Assembly: GCF_038958875.1 (NCBI RefSeq)
Contig: NZ_CP152407.1
Span: forward strand, 503,501-567,500
Direction of reading: 5' to 3'
DNA from: Acidovorax sp. FHTAMBA
GTDB lineage: Bacteria; Pseudomonadota; Gammaproteobacteria; Burkholderiales; Burkholderiaceae_C
Length of the DNA: 64,000 nucleotides
Under the pieces are notes generated by a model. The model saw only the letters and a list, made by a program, of their open reading frames with translations, made no database searches and was not told the DNA's origin. Made by a program: the position numbers and the translations under genes. Positions 41,415 through 51,600 of the stretch are shown in pieces (position 1 is the stretch's first letter; every line of letters begins with the position of its first letter).

Positions 41415-42424
41415 CGGGTGTTGCCGCGCACAAAGCGGTCGTCAATGAGCGACGCCGCATCCACAGCGCGGTGCAGCAGGCCCTGTTCACGCATGTTGGC
41501 AGCCAGGCGCTGCGCTGACTTGGCCAGCCGGGCCTCGGGCCCGCTCAGCAAGGTGCGGTTGGCGGCTGCGTCGGGCAGCTCGATGCCACCCAGTGCCGCA
41601 TCCATCTCGGCAGGCGTCAGGCCCAGGCGCGGTGTCATGCGCTGCAGCGCGTCTTCCCGGGCAGTGGCCAGGTGCCCCAGTGCACGCTGGTGGGCTTGCA
41701 GCAGCTGTGCAATGTGTTGCGAACAGCAGTCCAGAGCCTCCTTGCGCGCCACCAGCACGTCCACGATTTCTCCGGGTATCTCTCGGCTGTCGAACAGGAC
41801 CTTGGCACCGCTTCCGCGCAGCACCTGCAGCACCGGGTCAAACGTCACCAGCGCATCCACCCGCCCATCGCGCCAGGCCGAGAGGTGTTCATCCATCGGC
41901 AGGGGCACGACGGTGATGTCCGCGGATGCGAGCCCCGCCTTGCGCAGGGCCGCCTGCAGCATGTAGGCTCCAACGGCGGTCTGCTCCACACCCACCTTGC
42001 TGCCGCGCAGGTCGCTCAGGTCGGCCAGGCCAGGGCGCACCACCAGTGCGTCGGCACCGCTGGATACATCCATCACCCACACCACTTTCAGCGCAATTCC
42101 CTCCTGGGCCAGCGTCAGGGCTTCGTCCAGTGTCAAACCGGCCATGCCCAACTGCCCCGTGCGCAGCGCATCCATGCTCTGGGTGGTGGACCCCAGCTCC
42201 ACCAGCCGCACCGGCAGACCGTCGTGCAGGCCCAGGTCGCGCGCCAGGTACAGCGGCTCGTAACCCGTCCAGGTGTTGGTGCCCACGGCAAGAGGCGGGT
42301 CGTAGCGCGGGCCGCAGGCCGTCAACCATGCCGCACTACCTGCCAGGGCCAGGATGGCGCAGAACCTGCGCCACCCGATGCAGCGCGCCAGGGGGTCTGC
42401 GGGGAGGTGCACAGAGGGGGGCAT
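41411..42424 (-). CDS. ABC-type solute-binding lipoprotein (NrtA/SsuA-like)
   Basis: A 337-residue periplasmic binding protein with a lipoprotein signal ending in AWLTACGPRY (lipobox LTAC). The body begins VGTNTWTGYEPLYLARDLGL and contains STTQSMDALRTGQLGMAGLT, the pattern of nitrate/sulfonate/taurine-type binding proteins. No permease or ATPase gene is adjacent; instead the next gene is the GGDEF/EAL sensor with a 4-base overlap, so this protein may pass a ligand signal to the sensor. The start at 42424 gives a sensible signal peptide; 42469 is an in-frame alternative. Confidence 0.85.
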   Translation of the reverse strand: MPPSVHLPADPLARCIGWRRFCAILALAGSAAWLTACGPRYDPPLAVGTNTWTGYEPLYLARDLGLHDGLPVRLVELGSTTQSMDALRTGQLGMAGLTLDEALTLAQEGIALKVVWVMDVSSGADALVVRPGLADLSDLRGSKVGVEQTAVGAYMLQAALRKAGLASADITVVPLPMDEHLSAWRDGRVDALVTFDPVLQVLRGSGAKVLFDSREIPGEIVDVLVARKEALDCCSQHIAQLLQAHQRALGHLATAREDALQRMTPRLGLTPAEMDAALGGIELPDAAANRTLLSGPEARLAKSAQRLAANMREQGLLHRAVDAASLIDDRFVRGNTR

Positions 42425-42576
42425 GGCCAGAATGGTAAGCGAGTGTGACGAAGTGTGTGCACCCCGCATGCGATCAGCCGGGAGGGGGGCTTGCCCGGGC
42501 CTGAACGGAAATCTGGGATGATCCGGGATTGTCCTTCCCGCCCTGCAGCAGCGCCTGCCGCTTGATTGCCTAGACC

Positions 42577-43395
42577 ATGTCCGTCGATTCTTCGCCTGCC
42601 TCCCCCGCTTCTGATCCCGCTCCCGCATCTTCGGATGCTATTGCTGCTGCCGGTGCTCCCCGTGATCCCCGTGCACGCCGAGGCGGTCGGCGCAAGCCGG
42701 CGCACGAGGCGGGCAACGGCGCCAAGGCGGGCCCTGCGGCCGGTGCCGCCCCGTCGCAGTCCAAGGCGCCGCACCCTGTTCTGGAGCAACTTGCCGGCTT
42801 TTACCCGCACCTGTTCGGCGCGGTGTTCCGCCCGCTCAAGCGGGGCATCTTTCAAGACCTGCTGGCCGCCCACCCGGACGTCTTCGAGCGTGATGCGCTG
42901 AAGGTGGCGCTGGGCCTGCACACCCGCTCCACCCGCTACCTGCAAAGCGTGGCCGCGGGTGACAAGCGCCACGACCTGCAAGGCGAGCCAGTGGAAGACA
43001 TGGCGCCCGAACACGTGCACCACGCGCTGCTGGAGGTCTATCGCCGCCGCAAAGCCCGCAGCACGGAAGACCTGCTGCCCAAGCTGCGCAACCGCATGAT
43101 CGCGGCGTTTGAAGCCTCGGGCCTCACGCGCGAGGCGTACACCGAGCTTGTGCACGGCCGCGACGACGCCGCCAACGCCCTCCTGGAGGAGGCCTTTGCC
43201 GAATGGTCTGCCCGCAACGCCAAGGACGAAGCCCTGCTGCGCGCCTTTGAAGCCAGCGGCCAGACGCTGGAAGCCTTTGCCGACATGTACGGCATGGTGG
43301 CCCGCACCGTGGGCCAGCAGCTCGAGCGCGCACGCCGGCGCCAGGCTGCGCAAGCGCAGGCAGCGGCTGCTGCAACCACCGAACCCGCCCAGTAG
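42577..43395 (+). CDS. ProQ/FinO-family RNA-binding protein
   Basis: A 272-residue protein. After an Ala/Pro/Arg-rich disordered N-terminus, residues about 65-150 form the ProQ/FinO domain: FGAVFRPLKRGIFQDLLAAH and HTRSTRYLQSVAAGDKRHDL. ProQ proteins bind structured small RNAs and mRNA 3' ends. The C-terminal 120 residues are alpha-helical (AFEASGLTREAYTELVHGRD and DEALLRAFEASGQTLEAF) with repeat-like units, unlike E. coli ProQ. It is divergent from the lipoprotein gene. Confidence 0.88.
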   Translation: MSVDSSPASPASDPAPASSDAIAAAGAPRDPRARRGGRRKPAHEAGNGAKAGPAAGAAPSQSKAPHPVLEQLAGFYPHLFGAVFRPLKRGIFQDLLAAHPDVFERDALKVALGLHTRSTRYLQSVAAGDKRHDLQGEPVEDMAPEHVHHALLEVYRRRKARSTEDLLPKLRNRMIAAFEASGLTREAYTELVHGRDDAANALLEEAFAEWSARNAKDEALLRAFEASGQTLEAFADMYGMVARTVGQQLERARRRQAAQAQAAAAATTEPAQ

Positions 43396-43452
43396 CCCAG
43401 CACCCGCTGCCCTGCGGGACGTGTGGGCCACAGGCGACACCGCGCAAGCCGT

Positions 43453-43488
43453 GCCGTGCTGCTGACACCAGGTTGTCAGCAGCACGGC
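43453..43488. repeat. Perfect 15-bp hairpin between proQ and the GyrI-like gene
   Basis: GCCGTGCTGCTGACA and TGTCAGCAGCACGGC are exact inverse complements around ccaggt. It may end proQ transcription or stabilise the mRNA; there is no T-run. Confidence 0.8.
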
Positions 43489-43539
43489 GCGAGCATCCCT
43501 CTCCCGTTCCCCCAAACAGAGAGAGAAAGCGAAACGCCC

Positions 43540-44181
43540 ATGCAAACGTCTACCGCCACTGCCTTCCCCCCGGCCCAACTTGCTGCCGACCCCGCTTCCG
43601 GCCCCCACACTGTTCACATCGACGCTTTCCAGGTCACCGGCCTGTCTGTGCGCACCCGCAACAGCGACGAGAACGACCCCGCCACCGCCCGCATCGGCTC
43701 TCTGTGGGACCGGTTTTTCAGCCAGAGTTGGGAGCGCCACCTGCCCGCCGCCGGCCATGACGGGCGCCTCTTCGGCGTCTACAGCGCGTACGAGTCCGAC
43801 GCCCACGGCGCTTTCGACGTCACCGTGGGCGTGGCCACCGACCCTGGCGCGAACTCAGGCGCGGGGGGCGATGCGGGCGGCGAAAAGATCCGCATAACGC
43901 CCGTGTTGGCCGGCACCTACCTGGTGTTCACCGGCGCGGGCCCCATGCCGCAGATGGTGATCGACACCTGGGGCGCCATCTGGGCCTACTTTGCGCGCAA
44001 TCCCCAGGTGCAGCGGCGGTTTGGCACTGATTTCGAGGCCTACAGCGGCCCCGACCAGGTGGCCATTCACATCGGCATCGTGGGCGATGCGAGCTGTTGC
44101 ATGCAGCAAAGCGCAGCCACCACGGAGCCCCCCTGTGCACAGCAGGCAACTCATGCAAAAATGATAGCTGCCAGCGCTTGA
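43540..44181 (+). CDS. GyrI-like/AraC effector-binding domain protein
   Basis: A 213-residue protein of the small-molecule-binding GyrI-like superfamily. The central domain includes FQVTGLSVRTRNSDENDPAT and GRLFGVYSAYESDAHGAFDV, and the end has TWGAIWAYFARNPQVQRRFG then TDFEAY and VAIHIGIVG. Such proteins bind hydrophobic ligands. Its last residues (KMIAASA) and the stop codon are provided by a dispersed repeat copy at 44155-44215, so the natural C-terminus has probably been changed. The next gene is a WYL-domain regulator, a common pairing. Confidence 0.8.
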   Translation: MQTSTATAFPPAQLAADPASGPHTVHIDAFQVTGLSVRTRNSDENDPATARIGSLWDRFFSQSWERHLPAAGHDGRLFGVYSAYESDAHGAFDVTVGVATDPGANSGAGGDAGGEKIRITPVLAGTYLVFTGAGPMPQMVIDTWGAIWAYFARNPQVQRRFGTDFEAYSGPDQVAIHIGIVGDASCCMQQSAATTEPPCAQQATHAKMIAASA

Positions 44182-44215
44182 TGGACAAGCGCTGGGGCCA
44201 AAAAACACCAAAAGT
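44155..44215. repeat. Dispersed repeat copy overlapping the GyrI-like gene end
   Basis: The core is aatgatagctgccagcgctt then gatggacaagcgctggggcc. It supplies the final codons and the stop of the GyrI-like gene. It matches copies elsewhere in the window. Confidence 0.75.
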
Positions 44216-44229
44216 CTCACCTCCCCACC

Positions 44230-44964
44230 ATGCGCCGCGCTGACCGCCTGTTCCAGATCGTGCAGCTCATCCGCGGGCGGCGCCTGTCCACAGCCGCCTT
44301 CCTGGCCGAGCGGCTGGAGGTGTCGGCTCGCACCATCTACCGCGACGTGGCCGACCTGCAGCACCAGGGCGTGCCCATCGAAGGCGAGGCCGGCGTGGGC
44401 TACCGCCTGGGCGCCGGCTTCGACCTGCCGCCCCTCATGTTCAGCCAGGGCGAGGCCAACGCGCTGGTCGCCGCCGCCCGCCTGGCCCAGGCCTGGCTGG
44501 ACACCGGCCTGGCGCGCGAGGTGGAAGGCGCCCTGGGCAAGATACTGTCCGTGCTGCCCCCCGCCGCCCGCGTGGCCGCCGAGGCGCAGGCGCTCTACGC
44601 CCCCGCCGTGGGCCTGGGCCCCCGCGCGCTCACCACCCTGCAGGCCCTGCGCGAGGCCGTGCACACGCGCAACATGGTGCACATTGATTACGCTGACGTG
44701 CAGGGCCGCCCCACCCAGCGCCGCCTGCGGCCTCTGGGCTGCTTTTACTGGGGCAAGGTCTGGACCCTGTCGGCCTGGTGCGAACTGCGGGGCGACTTCC
44801 GGGGCTTTCGCATCGACCGCATCGTGGACCTGGTGGTGCTGGAAGAACACTTCCAGTCCGAGCCCGGCAAGACCCTGGCCGACCTGCTGCGCAAGGTGGA
44901 GGCGGAGATGGCGGACTGCGGGCCGGAAGGGGAGGCGGCGCGTACACCGCCAGCGGCCCCCTGA
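44230..44964 (+). CDS. YafY-type HTH/WYL-domain transcriptional regulator
   Basis: A 244-residue regulator. An N-terminal HTH_11 domain (ADRLFQIVQLIRGRRLSTAA then FLAERLEVSARTIYRDVADL) is followed by a WYL domain at about residues 140-220: NMVHIDYADVQGRPTQRRLR and CFYWGKVWTLSAWCELRGDF. The WYL triad is seen as WTL in this copy, as in many YafY proteins. WYL domains sense nucleotides or nucleic acid in several systems. It is downstream of the GyrI-like gene. Confidence 0.9.
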   Translation: MRRADRLFQIVQLIRGRRLSTAAFLAERLEVSARTIYRDVADLQHQGVPIEGEAGVGYRLGAGFDLPPLMFSQGEANALVAAARLAQAWLDTGLAREVEGALGKILSVLPPAARVAAEAQALYAPAVGLGPRALTTLQALREAVHTRNMVHIDYADVQGRPTQRRLRPLGCFYWGKVWTLSAWCELRGDFRGFRIDRIVDLVVLEEHFQSEPGKTLADLLRKVEAEMADCGPEGEAARTPPAAP

Positions 44965-45039
44965 TGGCGGCCGTTCCATGAATCCCACCAATTTCCAGTT
45001 TCCTCTTTCCCGTGATGTGCTGGGGCAAGGACGCTGCCA

Positions 45040-45279
45040 GTGACACGTTCTCTGATTGCCGTCGGTTTGGTTGCGGCCGGCGCCTTGCTTGGCGCTGCGA
45101 CCACCGCAGAACTCAACGAGGCTCGGCCCTTGCTCGGCCCAATGGCCGTGGATGTTTCGCGTTTTTTGAACCGGGCTGCGCTGGCATTGGCCGTGACGCT
45201 GGTTTGTGGCCTTGGGAGGTTACCTGAGCGTCATGTCCTGGGCGTGATCGCTATTACGCACTCACCGGTTATTGGCTGA
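45040..45279 (+). CDS. Possible small hydrophobic protein
   Basis: A 79-residue frame with a GTG start at 45040. It has two hydrophobic stretches (LIAVGLVAAGALLGAATTAE and LALAVTLVCGLG). No ribosome binding site is obvious and I know no family. It may be spurious. Confidence 0.25.
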   Translation: MTRSLIAVGLVAAGALLGAATTAELNEARPLLGPMAVDVSRFLNRAALALAVTLVCGLGRLPERHVLGVIAITHSPVIG

Positions 45280-45476
45280 GCGCACGCTCATAACCCATAA
45301 ATCGCTCGATATTCACACGTTGTTGCAAAGCGTCTCCAATCAGCGGTATTGGTAACCGATGTTACTTTTTGCGGTAATTTTGCTGAATTAATCGCGCTGA
45401 CTGTCAACAGAAAATACCCGGGCCGCCGCTATCATGCGCTCCACTTTGCACCAACCGGCCGGACAGTCAGCAGCAC

Positions 45477-48029
45477 ATGAAACGTCGCGTCACCATTCAA
45501 ACCCCCCTGGGCGACCAGCTCAAATTCAGGCAACTCCAGGGCAGCGAAGAGATCAGCCAGCTGTTCACGCTCGATGTGGACCTGCTCAGCGAAAGCAAAA
45601 GCATCGATCCCAAGGCGCTGTTGGGCAAAAGCGCCACCATCGTGGTGGAAACCGAGGGCGGCGGCACGCGCTACATCGACGGCATCGTCACCCGCTTTGG
45701 CATGCAGGGGCAGGACCACCGCATGTATTCGTACCGGGCGCGCCTGAGCCCATGGCTGTGGCTTGCCACGCGCAAAACCGATTTCAAGGTATTCCAGAAC
45801 AAAACCGTTCCAGAAATCATTGAAGAGGTTTTGGGTAAATACGGTTATCCGCTGGATAAAAAACTCAACCGCAGCTATCGCACCTGGGATTATTGCGTTC
45901 AATACAACGAAAGCGACTGCCAGTTTGTGTCGCGCCTCATGGAGCATGAGGGTATTTATTATTACCACCAGCACTCAGCCGGCCAGCACGTGCTGACGCT
46001 GGCGGACGATATTGTCGCGTCTCACAGCCCTCTGCCCGGCGCGGCATCCATCCCCTTCTACCCGCCTGAAAAGGCCGCCATTGCCGACCGCGAATGTGTC
46101 TACGCATGGGAATTGGCAGAAGAAATCAAGTCGGCCAGACACTTTAATGACGACTATGACTTCAAGAAGCCCAAGGCCGATTTGTCGAATATGCGCAAAG
46201 ACCCACCCGGCCACGCGCACGACAGCTACGAAGTCTACGAATGGCCGGGCGGCTACACCGAATATGCCGACGGTGAAACCTATGTAAAGGTGCGGCTGCA
46301 AGAAAACCTCACCCGCCAGAGCGCGGTGCAGGGCAAGTCAAGCTGCCGCGCGCTGGCGCCCGGCTACACCTTCAACCTGGAGAACTACCCCCGCGGCGAC
46401 CAGAACCAGCAGTACCTCATCACGGCGGTGCAGTACCACTTCCAGGAGAACCCCGAGGTCAGCAGCGTGGCCAAGCCCACGCCCAAAACCACCAAGGAAG
46501 AGGTGGGCTCCATCCAGCGCTTTGTGCTCAAGGCCCAGCCCACCAGCCTGCCCTTCACCCCGCCCCGAGTCACGCCCAAACCCCGCAGCCTGGGGCCACA
46601 GACGGCTGTGGTGGTGGGCCCGCCCGGCGAAGAAATCTGGACCGACAAATACGGCCGGGTGAAGGTCCAGTTCCACTGGGACCGCATCGGCGCCATGGAC
46701 GAAAACTCCAGCTGCTGGATCCGCGTGTCCCACCCCTGGGCTGGGGCGCGCTACGGCGGCATCTTCACGCCCCGCATCGGGCAGGAAGTCATCGTGGACT
46801 TTCTGAACGGCGACCCCGACTACCCCATCATCACCGGCCGCGTCTACAACGCCGACCAGATGCCGCCATGGGAACTGCCCAAGCACAAGACGCAGTCCGG
46901 CTTTCAGACCAACTGGAGCAAGGGCGGCGGCGGCAAACACATGCTGCGGTTTGAGGACCAAAAGGGCATCGAGCACATTGAGCTCTCTACTGACCATGGC
47001 AATACGCACTTGCACATGGGCTACCTCATGAACCAGAGCAGCGAGGCCAAGCGCAGCTATGGCTTTGAGCTGCGCACGAATGAGTGGGGAGCGATTCGGG
47101 CAGACAAGGGGTTGTTGATCACGACCTATACGCAAGACTTCAAGCAGAAGGTGGCGCATGACAACCCGGATGGGTTTGACGGCCTGGGCGAAGGCCTCGC
47201 CAACACGGCCGCGTTGATGGAAGAAGCAGGCGAGGCCGTGGCCGCCATGAACAGTGCCATCGAAGCCATCAACGGCCTCAAGACCTCGCACATGATGGAG
47301 CTGAGCTCCGGTATTGCTGCAATGACAGGCGGCAAGGCAGCCATGGCCACGTTGTCGAAAGCGGCAGCCGCCATTGCTGCGCTTGCAGGCGGCGGCGGGG
47401 CCGGAGGTGGCGCAGGCGCCGAGACGCTGATGCCCACCAACACCGACCCAGCCATGCCGCAGTCGCAGGCACTGCGCGAGCTCTCCAAGGACATCAGCAA
47501 GCCCGTGGTTTCCATCGTGAGCCCTGAGGGTCACTCGATGATCAGCCCGAAGCCAATCGTGATCAGCTCCGGGCAAAGTGCATCCATGCATGCCAAGGAG
47601 CACATCACCTTGTCCACGGGGGCACAACTCACGCAGCTTGCGAAAGGCGGCATGCTCACCCACGTGTCGGAAGGCGGGCAGCGCAATACGGTGGCTAAAG
47701 GTGACGTTGCCTCTGAGGCACAGACGGGCAACATGAACCTCACGGCGCAGCAAAACATCACGCTCGCCTCCAAGCAAGACACAGCCACTGTCGTTGGTGA
47801 CCAGAACGTCAACATCCAGGCCACCAAGGACTCGGTCCTCGTCAAGGCAGCCAAGCACATCCGCCTGCAGGCGGGCGAGAGCATCACGCTGACGATTGGC
47901 GAGGGCGAAGGCGTTGCGTCACTCAAGCTCACCGACAAGGGTGAGGTGGTGATCAAGGGCAAGAACGGCTTGATCAAGCTCAGTGAGTTGCTGGACGTGC
48001 ATGGCGCGCCCATCCAGCTCAACTGCTAG
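45477..48029 (+). CDS. vgrG: Type VI secretion tip protein VgrG
   Basis: An 850-residue VgrG. The N-terminal gp27-like part (TIQTPLGDQLKFRQLQGSEE; EHEGIYYYHQHSAG) is followed by the gp5 OB-fold region (IWTDKYGRVKVQFHWDRIG; SCWIRVSHPWAGARYGGIFT), and the C-terminal DUF2345 needle (residues about 690-830; VVSIVSPEGHSMISPKPIVI). The segment between, about 565-660, is Ala/Gly-rich and helical, a variable linker. VgrG forms the spike tip that carries PAAR-Rhs effectors. The downstream chaperone and Rhs genes are its cargo. No structural T6SS genes are in the window, so this is a remote vgrG island. Confidence 0.94.
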   Translation: MKRRVTIQTPLGDQLKFRQLQGSEEISQLFTLDVDLLSESKSIDPKALLGKSATIVVETEGGGTRYIDGIVTRFGMQGQDHRMYSYRARLSPWLWLATRKTDFKVFQNKTVPEIIEEVLGKYGYPLDKKLNRSYRTWDYCVQYNESDCQFVSRLMEHEGIYYYHQHSAGQHVLTLADDIVASHSPLPGAASIPFYPPEKAAIADRECVYAWELAEEIKSARHFNDDYDFKKPKADLSNMRKDPPGHAHDSYEVYEWPGGYTEYADGETYVKVRLQENLTRQSAVQGKSSCRALAPGYTFNLENYPRGDQNQQYLITAVQYHFQENPEVSSVAKPTPKTTKEEVGSIQRFVLKAQPTSLPFTPPRVTPKPRSLGPQTAVVVGPPGEEIWTDKYGRVKVQFHWDRIGAMDENSSCWIRVSHPWAGARYGGIFTPRIGQEVIVDFLNGDPDYPIITGRVYNADQMPPWELPKHKTQSGFQTNWSKGGGGKHMLRFEDQKGIEHIELSTDHGNTHLHMGYLMNQSSEAKRSYGFELRTNEWGAIRADKGLLITTYTQDFKQKVAHDNPDGFDGLGEGLANTAALMEEAGEAVAAMNSAIEAINGLKTSHMMELSSGIAAMTGGKAAMATLSKAAAAIAALAGGGGAGGGAGAETLMPTNTDPAMPQSQALRELSKDISKPVVSIVSPEGHSMISPKPIVISSGQSASMHAKEHITLSTGAQLTQLAKGGMLTHVSEGGQRNTVAKGDVASEAQTGNMNLTAQQNITLASKQDTATVVGDQNVNIQATKDSVLVKAAKHIRLQAGESITLTIGEGEGVASLKLTDKGEVVIKGKNGLIKLSELLDVHGAPIQLNC

Positions 48030-48078
48030 GCGATGCCTTTTGCTGAACGCTGCTGACCAACTAATTTTTAAGCAATTT

Positions 48079-48510
48079 ATGCAGTTTCATATCAACGAAG
48101 GCTCATTTACCTTGCCGGGTGGCATCCAGGACAACAGCATGAACATGCTGCTGACAGGGAGCAGCGGACTCAATTTGAGTCTGATCATGACCCGCGATCG
48201 CCTGGAGGCCGGTGAAACGTTTGATCAATTCGTAGAGCGGCAGATCAAAGCTGTGACTTTGCAGGTGAGCGACTACCGAATCGGTGAGCGCCATGTGCAG
48301 AAGTCTCAAGACAGCGCTGAAACGACGGCTGTTGAACTGGCTCAGCAGTTCAAGCAAAACGGGCAAACCATCTATCAGCGGCAACGCACATGGCTCCTGC
48401 CAGATCGTGTACGAGTCCTTGTGATGACAGGAGCCTCGACCGTCCCCATCACAGAGACGCAGAAGAAGCAGTGGGCGTCAATTTGTGCCAGCTTTCAGCC
48501 GCGCACCTAG
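48079..48510 (+). CDS. Eag-type (DcrB/DUF1795) T6SS effector chaperone
   Basis: A 143-residue DUF1795 protein: MQFHINEGSFTLPGGIQDNS at the start, GLNLSLIMTRDRLEAGETFD and a final WASICASFQP. Eag chaperones bind the N-terminal transmembrane segments of Rhs and other effectors and load them on VgrG. It lies exactly between vgrG and an Rhs gene with N-terminal transmembrane segments, the expected context. The start at 48079 is chosen because the longer frame overlaps vgrG. Confidence 0.85.
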   Translation: MQFHINEGSFTLPGGIQDNSMNMLLTGSSGLNLSLIMTRDRLEAGETFDQFVERQIKAVTLQVSDYRIGERHVQKSQDSAETTAVELAQQFKQNGQTIYQRQRTWLLPDRVRVLVMTGASTVPITETQKKQWASICASFQPRT

Positions 48511-48651
48511 TGCTGACCACGCGGCTTTCGTGCTGTCCTCGGCCCTTCCAGGTGCAGCGGAGTTCTGCTGGTTTGTAGCAGGCCCGCCCTTTAGAAACCC
48601 CTTCCAGCCAGACTTCTTGTCGAGCTGCGTTTGTTCAGTGGCGCTTTTCCC

Positions 48652-51600
48652 ATGAGTCAGTACCCACCCGCTGCCCGCTTGGGCGATCCGATTGCGCATA
48701 GCAATGCCAATGCGCGTCTTTTGGCCAAAGTCGTGGGTATCGCTGCTGGCGCGGCTGTATTGGGCGCACTGTGCGCTGGCACGATTGCAGCGGGCGTTAC
48801 AGCGGGTTTGGCGGCAGTGGGCACCGTCGCCACTGGTGGGCTTGCCGCACCGATTCTTGCGGGTGCAGTAGTACTGACAGGCGCGTTGGCATCTGCTGCC
48901 GTTGCATACGCGGGGGGCTCCATTGGCGAAGAAATTGCGGATTGGTTGGTACCCGAAACCTGGGAGGTTACCGGGGAGATTGCCACAGGCTCTGCTGATG
49001 TCTTTGTCAACAGCATACCGGCGGCCAGAGCAACCAACGCTGTACCTCTCGATGAGGTGGTCTGCGGCAAACACACGGTCACTCCCGTCAACTTGATTGC
49101 TCAGGGCGCGGCTGTAGGGCCTAAAAAAACCGTCATCAACGCGGCACTGGCCGCTCGCAAGGGTGACAAGGTGGTGTGCGGAGCAACCATTCATGAGGGC
49201 TCTCCCAACGTTTTTATCGGAGGAGAACCGGAGACCGTCCGCGAGTTCGATAGCGAGGTGAATCCGCTCCTGCAGGCAGCATTGTTTGTGGTGCAACTGC
49301 GTAACCTGCGCCAGAACGCCAAATGTCTTTGGAACTTGGTGAAAGACCCGAAGGCTCTGATCAAGAGCGCCGACTGTCTGATAAAGGCTGGACAGGCCGC
49401 AGTCGGCGCAGCCATGGCGATACCAGCAATCCTGAGCAACCCCGTTCATGTCGCTACGGGCGCCAAGTTGTTGGCGGGTGAAGAGGACCTCGACTTCGTT
49501 TTGCCAGGTGCGCTTCCTGTGGTGTGGCAGCGTGTTTACAACAGCCTTGATCTGCGCCCTGGGGGCATGCTTGGCGAGGGATGGAGTACCCCGTACTCCA
49601 TGGAACTGCACCTTGGCCATGGAGCCCAGGGGCAGGAGCAGGTGGTTTTTTTTGACGCAGATGGTCGGGATATCACCTTCGATGCGCCCGTGCCTGGAGA
49701 GGGTACGTTCAGTGTGGCCGAGGGCATTGGAGTGCAACGCACGCCCGGCGGCGAATATGTTGTGGTTACCGCTGATGGGCGATACCAATGGTTTGCACAA
49801 GTCCACCCCGGGCGTCCACGGGTTCTCAGTCTGCTGCGGGTGGAAGATCACAACGGAAACTACCACTCCCTGCGCTACGACGACATGGGGCGTTTTACGC
49901 ACATGGCCGATAGTGCGGGGCGCCTGTTAGAGCTGCAGTATGCGGACGGTACGAATCGACTGCGGCAAGTGGTTCTTCGCGGCGGCGCAGAAGGAGAAAC
50001 GCCGCACGTGCTGGTGCGTTATGAGCATGACAGCTCCGGTGGTTTGGCGCAGGTGCAAGACCGCTCAGGGCAAATCAGCCGCAGGTTCGCCTATGCCGGC
50101 GGCAGGTTGGTGAGCCACCAGCTACCCACGGGCCTGACGTGCTACTACGAGTGGGCTGAGTTCGGGCATCCGATGGGCACCCGTCACGGACCGCATGCTC
50201 GCGTCGTGCGGCACTGGACCGACGATGGCGAAGAATACGTGTTCACCTACCAGTTCCATGCAGGCGGTGGTGGAACAACGACCGCAAAGGATTCTTTATC
50301 GCGGACTCTTCAGTGGGAATGGAACAGCGACTATGAACTTACGCGCCACGCGGACGCTTTGGGTTCAGTGACGGTTCAGACCTGGAGTGAGACCAAGCAT
50401 CTGCTGAGCCATGTGGACCCTTTGGGTCGCACTACCACTTACAGCTATGACGACGCGGGCAATCTAGTTGCGGAGACCGACCCCTTGGGACGTGTCCAAA
50501 GATGGCGCTGGAGCCCAGCACCCGCAAGCCTGCTGATCTCGACATCGGACGCTGCCGGGGCTGCTTGGACTTACCGATATGACGATGCTGGCAACCTAAC
50601 GGCTGAGATTGATCCTCAGGGGAGCATCACCCAATACGCGAACAATCCCCAGGGCGTGCCTGTGGTGATAACCGACGCAAATGGAGGACGCAAGCAGCTT
50701 CGTTGGGACAGCCGGTCGCTGCTGACCGAGTACACCGATTGCAGCGGCAAGACGACCCGCTTTGAGTATGACAAGTACGGCTTTCTCGAGTGCGAGATTG
50801 ACGCCATGGGGCATCGCACCGCGCTGCAGCATGACCCAAAAGGCCGGCTATTGAGGCTGACACTGCCCGATGGAGCCGAGTACCGATACAGTTACGACGC
50901 TGCGGGCCAATGCGTCCTGGCCGTTGACGCGCTGGGTCACAGTACCAGCTACAGCTATAACCAGCGCGGCCATCTCACCGGCCGCAGCAAAACCGTAGGC
51001 AGCCTGAGCAGCAACATTCAGCTGGGCTACGACACAGCAAGGCGCCTGTCTGCCCTGATCAACGAAAACCGCCAGGCCTACCAGTTCACCTACGACGCAG
51101 CCGACCGCCTGGTTACAGAGACCCGCATCGATGGCACACGCCAGGTGCTGTACTACGACGCTGCGGGCCAGGTCACCGGCGTCACCGAGCACCCCATGCC
51201 CATGGGGCAGGGCGACGCGGTGCCTGGCCTCAGCGAGGTGCAGCCCATACACACCCAACTGGTGCGCGATGCGGCCGGCCAGCTCATAGAGAAAAACATC
51301 TTCACCCCCGGCGTCGCGACCGGAACGCCCCATGCCGCCCCGCCCGTGCTGCAAGCGCGCTTGGCATACAGCTACGGCCCCACCGGCCACATCTTGCAAG
51401 CCCAGCAATTCAGCGCACAGGGTGAGCTGCAATCCCGCCAGACATGGCAGTACGACGCATTGGGCCAGGTGCTGAAGGAAGAGGCCGAGCACGCGGTGCA
51501 AGGCCGCCTGCACAGCAGCACGTTGCAGTACCAATACGACGCCTTGGGCAACCGTACCGCAACCCAATTGCCCGACGGCCGCACCCTCAACCACCTGTAC

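Noticed and set aside
46338..47858. 506-codon minus-strand frame opposite vgrG
   Set aside because: Antisense shadow of vgrG.
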